Below are positions 13,869 through 18,295 of a stretch of DNA of 18,295 nt, piece after piece; the stretch's first letter is position 1; each line of letters opens with the position of its first letter. Under the pieces are notes generated by a model. The model did no database searches and was not told the DNA's origin. It saw only the letters and a program-made list of their open reading frames with translations. This DNA comes from Acidimicrobiia bacterium (lineage in GTDB: Bacteria; Actinomycetota; Acidimicrobiia; IMCC26256; PALSA-555): the NCBI GenBank assembly GCA_017853455.1, contig JAFMJM010000022.1:1-18295 (forward strand), given 5' to 3'. A program made the position numbers and the translations under genes.

Positions 13869-15002
13869 ATGGATCAGCCCGAGACGATCCCGCTCTCGCG
13901 GCCGACGTTCGGCGAGGAGGAGCTCGACGCGCTGCGCGAGGTCCTCGACTCCGGCTGGGTCGCCGGGCAGGGGCCGCGGGGTCGTCTGCTCGAGGAGGCG
14001 TTCGCCGAGCTGTGCGGCGTTCCGGCCGTGGCCGTCGCCAACTGCACGGCGGCGCTCCACCTGGCGCTGTTGGGGTTCGACATCGGTCCGGGCGACGAGG
14101 TGCTCGTCGCCGACTACACCTATCCGGCGACGGGCCATTCGGTCCTCTACACGGGTGCGACGCCGCGATTCGTCGACGTCCGTCCCGACACCTGGACCAT
14201 CGACGTCGACGCCGCCGCCGCGGCCATCGGGCCACGGACGGTCGGCATCGTCGCCGTCGACACGCTCGGTCAGTGCGCCGACCTCGGTCCGCTCGGTGAG
14301 TTGGCGGCCCGGCACGGGATCTTCCTGGTCGAGGACGCCGCCTGCAGCGTCGGGGCCACCTACCGCGGGCAGCCGTCGGGCTCCCTCGCCGACGTCGCCT
14401 GCTTCTCGCTGCACGCCCGCAAGGGCATCACCTCGGGCGAGGGCGGCATGCTGGTGTCGCCCGACCCCGAGCGCGTGGAGCGCGCGCGGCGGCTCTCGTG
14501 CTTCGGGGTCGAGAGCGCCCACGCCCGGCAGGCCGCCGACGGGCTGCCGGTCCCGGTCTTCGAGGCGCTGGGTTACAACTACAAGTTGAGCGACATCCAG
14601 GCTGCCGTCGCGCTCGTCCAACTCGGTCGGCTGCCCGACCTCCTGGCCGCTCGCCGGCGGGTCGCCGCCGCCTACCTCGAGCGCCTGGCCGACGTTCCGG
14701 GCGTCCGGCTGCCGGTGGTGGGCGAGGAACGCGACCACACGTGGCAGACGTTCGCGCTGACGCTCGATCCGGGTGTGTCGCGGGGTGCGGTCGCCACCGA
14801 GCTGCGGAGTGTCGGCGTGCAGGTGAACATCGGCACCTTCGCCTCCCACCGTCAACCGGTCTACGGCCCCCAGGAGCCGCTCCCGGTCTCGGCCGGGCTC
14901 TTCGAGCGGCACCTGGCCGTGCCCATGCACGCGAACCTCACCGAGACCGACGTCGACCGGGTGGTCGACGCGGTGCGCACGGCGCTCGCCCGGTCCGTCT
15001 GA
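13869..15002 (+). CDS. DegT/DnrJ/EryC1/StrS family sugar aminotransferase
   Basis: This 377-residue PLP enzyme is expected to aminate a nucleotide-linked keto sugar, using glutamate or glutamine as donor. Family features in order are IPLSRPTFGEEELDALREVL (7-26), NCTAALHLAL (58-67), GDEVLVADYTYPAT (75-88), the PLP-ring Asp in LVEDAACSVGATY (153-165, Asp156) and the Schiff-base lysine in SLHARKGITSGEGG (180-193, Lys185). NYKLSDIQAAVALVQL also fits. The pre-PLP segment reads VDTLGQCADL where HLYGQ is more usual, so it belongs to a different subgroup from the other DegT protein here. The ATG at 13869 is fixed by a near-perfect GAGGAGG at 13854-13860, eight bases upstream. It stands alone on its strand, after the membrane protein gene. 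The sugar made is unknown. Confidence 0.93.
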   Translation: MDQPETIPLSRPTFGEEELDALREVLDSGWVAGQGPRGRLLEEAFAELCGVPAVAVANCTAALHLALLGFDIGPGDEVLVADYTYPATGHSVLYTGATPRFVDVRPDTWTIDVDAAAAAIGPRTVGIVAVDTLGQCADLGPLGELAARHGIFLVEDAACSVGATYRGQPSGSLADVACFSLHARKGITSGEGGMLVSPDPERVERARRLSCFGVESAHARQAADGLPVPVFEALGYNYKLSDIQAAVALVQLGRLPDLLAARRRVAAAYLERLADVPGVRLPVVGEERDHTWQTFALTLDPGVSRGAVATELRSVGVQVNIGTFASHRQPVYGPQEPLPVSAGLFERHLAVPMHANLTETDVDRVVDAVRTALARSV

Positions 15003-15011
15003 CGACGCGGG

Positions 15012-16199
15012 TCAGGTGCGGGGACGGGCGAGGATGCGCTCGTAGAGCTCGAGGTGCTTGCGGGTGACGGCCTCGAGGGTGAAGTGCTCGTCGACGAGGC
15101 GGCGCTGCCCGGCCGCGACCCGGGCGGCCAGCTCGGGGTCCTCGATCAGTCGGGCGATGTTGTCGGCCAATGCTGCGGGGTCGTCGAGCGGGGTGAGGAC
15201 GAGGTCCTCACCGGAGCGGAGGGTGATCCCGGGGAAGTTGTCGGGCCGCACCGACGCGACGACCGGCACACCGGCGGCCATCACCTCGAGCGATCCGGTG
15301 CCGAGGCCGTAGCCCTGGAGGTCCTTGGCCTCGACCGTGGCGATGGCGAGGTAGTCGGGGACCTCGTCCTTGGGGACGCCGCCGGTGCAGACGAGGTGGT
15401 CGGCGACCTCGAGCTCGCGGGCCCGTTCCTGGAAGCGCTCGTCGTAGACGATCCCGACGACCACGACCGCCACGTCGGGACAGCGTTCGACCAGGGCGGG
15501 CATCGCCTCGACCAGGGCCAGGCGGTTGCGCACCGGGATGACGTGACCGAGCGACAGCACGACCGGCCGATCCCCGAGCCCGAGCCGCTCCCGGACGGCC
15601 GTGCCGTCGCGGTCGAAGCGGGTCGGCTCGACCCCCACGGGGATCGGGGCCAGGCGGTCCTCGGGGACGTGGTAGCGGTCGACGATGTAGTCGTGCATGG
15701 GGCGGTCCATCACCACGACGTCGGGGTGCGAGCGGTCGACGAACCAGCGCACGAGGGTGCGATCGCCGAACCGGAGGGCCACGTCGTGGACCGGGCTGGT
15801 GTGCTCGAGCCGGGTGTGGACCGACAGCACGGTCGGGATGCGGCGTCGGTGCACGTACGCCGAGCTCATGAAGGTGAGGTCGAAGAACTGGCCGTGCTGG
15901 TGCACGACGTCGGGGCCGAAGTCGTCGAGGGCGGCGGTCATCCGGCGGTGGTTGCGCGGGGAGTAGGCGAAGTTGACGTCGAAGCGCATCGTGAGCTTCG
16001 ACTTCGGCACCGACCAGCTCGGCAACCGGACGATGCGGTATCCGTCACGCTCCTCCTCGAGGGGAGCGTCGCCGAACGCAGCGGTGACCACGAGGATCTC
16101 CACCCCGCGCTCGGTCAGGTGACGGGCCAGGCCCTCGGTGAGGTGGGCACTCCCACTCGCCCGCGGGGGGAAGAAGTTGTTGACCAGCGCGACCCGCAT
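15012..16199 (-). CDS. GT4 family glycosyltransferase
   Basis: The 395-residue GT-B enzyme probably transfers a sugar from a nucleotide donor to the glycan in the cytoplasm. The N-terminal half starts RVALVNNFFPPRASGSAHLT (2-21), with VVHQHGQFFDLTF (98-110) and SVHTRLEHTSP (126-136). The C-terminal half has APIPVGVEPTRFD (184-196), LSLGHVIPVRNRLALVEAMP (215-234) and GYGLGTGSLEVMAAGVPVV (297-315). In this last motif the second Glu (305) is present, but the usual first Glu before GFG is replaced (DLQGYGLG) and two residues are added. The ATG at 16199 gives an 8-base gap; an in-frame GTG at 16211 would give a 4-base GTGA overlap with the upstream stop and four more residues, so the start is uncertain. 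It is co-transcribed with the dehydrogenase gene. Confidence 0.92.
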   Translation of the reverse strand: MRVALVNNFFPPRASGSAHLTEGLARHLTERGVEILVVTAAFGDAPLEEERDGYRIVRLPSWSVPKSKLTMRFDVNFAYSPRNHRRMTAALDDFGPDVVHQHGQFFDLTFMSSAYVHRRRIPTVLSVHTRLEHTSPVHDVALRFGDRTLVRWFVDRSHPDVVVMDRPMHDYIVDRYHVPEDRLAPIPVGVEPTRFDRDGTAVRERLGLGDRPVVLSLGHVIPVRNRLALVEAMPALVERCPDVAVVVVGIVYDERFQERARELEVADHLVCTGGVPKDEVPDYLAIATVEAKDLQGYGLGTGSLEVMAAGVPVVASVRPDNFPGITLRSGEDLVLTPLDDPAALADNIARLIEDPELAARVAAGQRRLVDEHFTLEAVTRKHLELYERILARPRT

Positions 16200-16207
16200 G
16201 CCCCGGG

Positions 16208-17194
16208 TCACCGGTCGGGACCCGCGGGTCCGGCGGCGGCCACCCGGACGGTCTCGGCGACGACCCGGTGGGGCGCGAGGAGGGTCGAGCGCTCCTCCTC
16301 GGGATCGATCTCGCCGCGGGCGAGCGCGACGAACCGCTCGAGCTGCACGGCGAGCGGCTCGCGGGCGTCGTGGATGGTGGGGATGTCGATGATCGTCTGC
16401 TGGCGGTAGCCGGCGCCGTCGTCGCTCGGCTCGAGGTCGCCGACGTGGCGGTACACCGTGAGGTCCTGACGGACGAGGTCGATCTCGATCACCCGCTCGA
16501 GCTCGCCGATCACCAGACTGCGGACCTTGCGTTGGGCGATCCGGCTCGCCGAGAGCGACGCGACGGCGCCGTCCCGGTACGACAGCACGACCTCGGCGAC
16601 GTCCTCGGCGCCGGGGAGCGACCGCGGGTCGAACGTCGCGAAGTGGGCGTCGACGCGGCTCGGCTCGGCTCCGGCCAGCCGCAGGACGAGGTCGACGTCG
16701 TGGATCAGGAGGTCGTAGGCGACCCCGGTGGTGATGCGGGGTGCGTACGGCGAATGCCGCACGGACGCGATGTGGATCGGATCGCCGACGATCCGCATCG
16801 CGGTCCGGACCGCCGGGTTGAACCGCTCCAGCAGCCCGCACATCAAGGGGACGTCGGCCCGGCGGGAGGCCTCGACGACCGCTTCGGTCGCGGCGAGGTC
16901 GGCGGTGATGGGCTTCTCGACGAGGAGCGGCGTCCCGGCCTCGATCACCCGGTGGGCGATCGCAGCGTGGGTCGGCGTGGGGGCGGCGACGACGACCGCG
17001 TCGACGGAGTCCGGGTCGTCGAGCTCGGGCTGCCAGGAGGCCTGGAACCGGTCGGCGAGGCGACGACCCTGCTCGGGATCGGGGTCGACGACGACGGCGA
17101 GGCTCGCCACCTGTGACTGCGCCACGACCCGGGCGTGCAGCGACCCCATGGTGCCGGCGCCGACGAGCGCGATCGACAGGGGTTCAGGGGGCAT
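16208..17194 (-). CDS. Gfo/Idh/MocA family sugar dehydrogenase
   Basis: The 328-residue NAD(P)-dependent oxidoreductase probably oxidises a nucleotide sugar to a keto sugar. The Rossmann motif is GAGTMGSLHAR (12-22); VAAPTPTHAAIA (69-80) and the catalytic VEKP (92-95) follow, then ERFNPAVRTA (123-132) and the Asp/His pair in YDLLIHDVDLVL (160-171; Asp161, His165). In Wbp-type pathways, from family knowledge, such an enzyme makes a 3-keto sugar that a DegT aminotransferase then aminates; the neighbouring DegT gene on the same strand fits this pairing. Start is ATG at 17194, with a GGTAGCCT box about 50 bases upstream. The following GT4 gene begins within nine bases, or overlaps if its GTG is used, so they form one operon. 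The exact substrate cannot be told. Confidence 0.9.
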   Translation of the reverse strand: MPPEPLSIALVGAGTMGSLHARVVAQSQVASLAVVVDPDPEQGRRLADRFQASWQPELDDPDSVDAVVVAAPTPTHAAIAHRVIEAGTPLLVEKPITADLAATEAVVEASRRADVPLMCGLLERFNPAVRTAMRIVGDPIHIASVRHSPYAPRITTGVAYDLLIHDVDLVLRLAGAEPSRVDAHFATFDPRSLPGAEDVAEVVLSYRDGAVASLSASRIAQRKVRSLVIGELERVIEIDLVRQDLTVYRHVGDLEPSDDGAGYRQQTIIDIPTIHDAREPLAVQLERFVALARGEIDPEEERSTLLAPHRVVAETVRVAAAGPAGPDR

Positions 17195-17241
17195 GGCGGA
17201 CCGGAGTTCGGGGCCCGGAGGCTCGCGGCACGGACCCGCGG

Positions 17242-17247
17242 AGGCTA
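17242..17247 (-). promoter_or_regulatory. Candidate -10 box of the dehydrogenase-GT4 operon
   Basis: On the minus strand the sequence reads GGTAGCCTCCG, the same octamer as upstream of wzm at 2881. It lies in the 72-base gap between the DegT and dehydrogenase genes and would start transcription near 17235, about 40 nt before the ATG at 17194. No -35 is recognisable. Confidence 0.4.
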
Positions 17248-17259
17248 CCCCGGCCGGGG
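17248..17259. other. 12-bp GC palindrome abutting the -10 box
   Basis: CCCCGGCCGGGG is a perfect self-complementary 12-mer between the DegT stop codon and the TAGCCT box. It may be a regulator site, part of a weak terminator for the DegT gene, or chance in GC-rich DNA. A palindrome also precedes the matching box at 2883. Confidence 0.3.
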
Positions 17260-17266
17260 TCGGGGC

Positions 17267-18295
17267 TCAGGCCCCCAGGGCGGTCCGGGTGGCGTCGATC
17301 ACCCGGTCGAGGTCCGAGGTGGTCAGGCCGGGGTGGACGGGCAGCGAGAGGACCTCCCGGCTCACCCGCTCGGCCTCGGGGGTCGGATCGACGACCACCC
17401 GCGGGTGGTCGCGGTAGCAGTCGTAGTCGTGGACCAGCCGGGGGTAGTAGATGCCGCTGCCGACCCCGGCGTCGGCCAGGCGGGCGACCAGCCCGTCCCG
17501 GTCGACCGGGGCGTCGGGGCCGACGCGCACGGTGTACTGGTGGAAGACGTGGGTCCGCCCCGCCGCCCGGTGGGGAACGGTCAACCCGGGGACGTCGCGC
17601 AGACCCTCGTCGAGGCGCGCGGCGTTCCGCTGGCGCGCCGCCGTGATCTGGTCGAGCCGTTGGAGCTGCGCGACCCCGATCGCCGCCTGGACGTCGGTGA
17701 GCCGCCAGTTGTGGCCGGGCACGACGTACTCGTACCGGGCGCGCATGCCCTGGTTGCGGAGCAGTCGGATGCGGTCGGCGACGGCGTCGTCGTCGGTGGT
17801 CACCAGGCCGCCCTCGCCGGTGGTGATGTTCTTGGTCCCGTAGAGGGAGAAGCACCCGACCCCGAACGAGCCCACCCGCCGCCCACCGACCTCGGCGCCG
17901 TGCGCCTGGGCGGCGTCCTCGACGATCGCCAGACCGGCCCGGGCGGCGAGCGCGACGACCCCTCCCATGTCGGCGGCCTGGCCGTAGAGGTGCACCGGGA
18001 TGAGTGCGCGTGCGGCCGATCCGACCAGCGCTGCGGCCGCTGCGGGGTCGAGGGTGAAATCCCCACCGTCGATGTCGGCGAAGCGGGCGGTGGCGCCCGT
18101 CTCGAGGATCGCGTTGAGCGTGGCGACGAAGGTGAACGGTGAGGTGACGACCTCGTCGCCGGGACCGACGCCGAGACCCTCGAGGGCCGCGACGAGCGCC
18201 GTCGTCCCGGAGTTGACGGCGATGACGTGGCGGGTGCCCGACACCTCCCGGAAGGCGGTCTCGAACCGCTCCACCATCGGGCCCTGGACGAGGTG
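17267..18295 (-). CDS. DegT/DnrJ/EryC1/StrS family aminotransferase, 5' end outside the window
   Basis: The 342 residues present are a PLP-dependent sugar aminotransferase. The frame stays open to the window edge, and the first six codons (HLVQGP) continue the family pattern LVQGPMVERFE, so the internal Met at 18277 is not the start and perhaps 20-30 N-terminal residues are missing. Numbered from the first visible codon: NSGTTALVAAL (28-38), GDEVVTSPFTFVAT (46-59), PVHLYGQAADM (100-110), the PLP-ring Asp in IVEDAAQAHGAE (124-135, Asp127), and the Schiff-base lysine in SLYGTKNITTGEGG (150-163, Lys155). NWRLTDVQAAIGVAQL follows. The family norm HLYGQ is kept here, unlike in the paralogue at 13869. 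It lies 72 bases before the dehydrogenase gene on the same strand and likely acts on its keto-sugar product. Confidence 0.93.
   Translation of the reverse strand, partial: HLVQGPMVERFETAFREVSGTRHVIAVNSGTTALVAALEGLGVGPGDEVVTSPFTFVATLNAILETGATARFADIDGGDFTLDPAAAAALVGSAARALIPVHLYGQAADMGGVVALAARAGLAIVEDAAQAHGAEVGGRRVGSFGVGCFSLYGTKNITTGEGGLVTTDDDAVADRIRLLRNQGMRARYEYVVPGHNWRLTDVQAAIGVAQLQRLDQITAARQRNAARLDEGLRDVPGLTVPHRAAGRTHVFHQYTVRVGPDAPVDRDGLVARLADAGVGSGIYYPRLVHDYDCYRDHPRVVVDPTPEAERVSREVLSLPVHPGLTTSDLDRVIDATRTALGA

Noticed and set aside
15054..16409. A 451-codon plus-strand open frame opposite the GT4 gene
   Set aside because: It has no motifs; the opposite strand encodes a glycosyltransferase with clear GT-B features.
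16200..16841. N-terminal extension of the GT4 frame into the dehydrogenase gene
   Set aside because: The extra residues are an Arg-rich shadow of the dehydrogenase; the GT4 fold starts at RVALVNNFF.
18275..18277. Start codon for the second DegT gene at 18277
   Set aside because: The codons before it up to the window edge read HLVQGP, which continues the conserved DegT pattern, so the gene runs off the window.
1..18295. Defence system, prophage, insertion sequence, CRISPR array or natural-product cluster
   Set aside because: No nuclease, transposase, integrase, repeat-spacer pattern or synthase is seen; all recognisable genes except the edge peptidase and one unknown membrane protein fit surface glycan synthesis and export.

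Overview
The window is very GC-rich throughout, with strong third-position GC bias, frequent GTG starts, ATGA/GTGA stop-start overlaps and three genes whose -10-like box lies only 6-7 nt before the start codon (likely leaderless). This suggests a high-GC actinobacterium. A deep lineage such as Acidimicrobiia is plausible, but the sequence alone does not settle it. Coding density is high: no gap between genes exceeds about 130 bases, so there is no gene-free stretch over 300 bases. I see no tRNA, rRNA, CRISPR array, transposase or integrase.

Layout. (1) 1-1978, plus strand: the 3' end of an M24 metallopeptidase gene, a small eight-helix membrane protein of unknown role, and a class I SAM methyltransferase with its own promoter. 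(2) 2021-2830, minus strand: a Dpm1/GtrB-like family 2 glycosyltransferase that probably charges polyprenyl phosphate with a sugar. (3) 2951-7352, plus strand: one tight operon with the two subunits of a Wzm/Wzt polysaccharide ABC exporter (the Wzt subunit has a C-terminal glycan-recognition domain) and an 802-residue GT2-like/GT4 fusion glycosyltransferase. A long AT-rich hairpin at 7349-7433 ends it. (4) 12213 down to 7430, minus strand: the operon rmlA-rmlC-rmlB-rmlD-glycosyltransferase, which makes dTDP-L-rhamnose and probably transfers it. (5) 12278-15002, plus strand: a large GT-C/DUF2142-like membrane protein and a DegT-family sugar aminotransferase. (6) 18295 down to 15012, minus strand: a second DegT aminotransferase (its 5' end lies outside the window), a Gfo/Idh/MocA sugar dehydrogenase, and a GT4 glycosyltransferase.

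How the genes fit together. From family membership, this is part of a cell-surface polysaccharide locus. The Rml enzymes supply dTDP-rhamnose. The dehydrogenase and the two aminotransferases probably supply one or more amino sugars. At least three soluble glycosyltransferases assemble the chain on a lipid carrier in the cytoplasm, and Wzm/Wzt exports it. The polyprenyl-phosphate glycosyltransferase and the GT-C-like membrane protein could decorate the glycan on the outer face. The structure of the polymer cannot be read from the sequence.

The most notable points are an inserted beta-rich domain in the rhamnosyltransferase-like GT2, a GT2 half in the fusion enzyme that has lost its acidic catalytic motifs, an RmlC homologue that lacks the usual Arg and Lys around its active site, a repeated GGTAGC(C/A)T promoter element beside GC-rich palindromes, and the convergent-gene hairpin that includes both stop codons. 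I find no clear evidence for a wholly new system; the locus is an accessory glycan cluster with several atypical enzymes.
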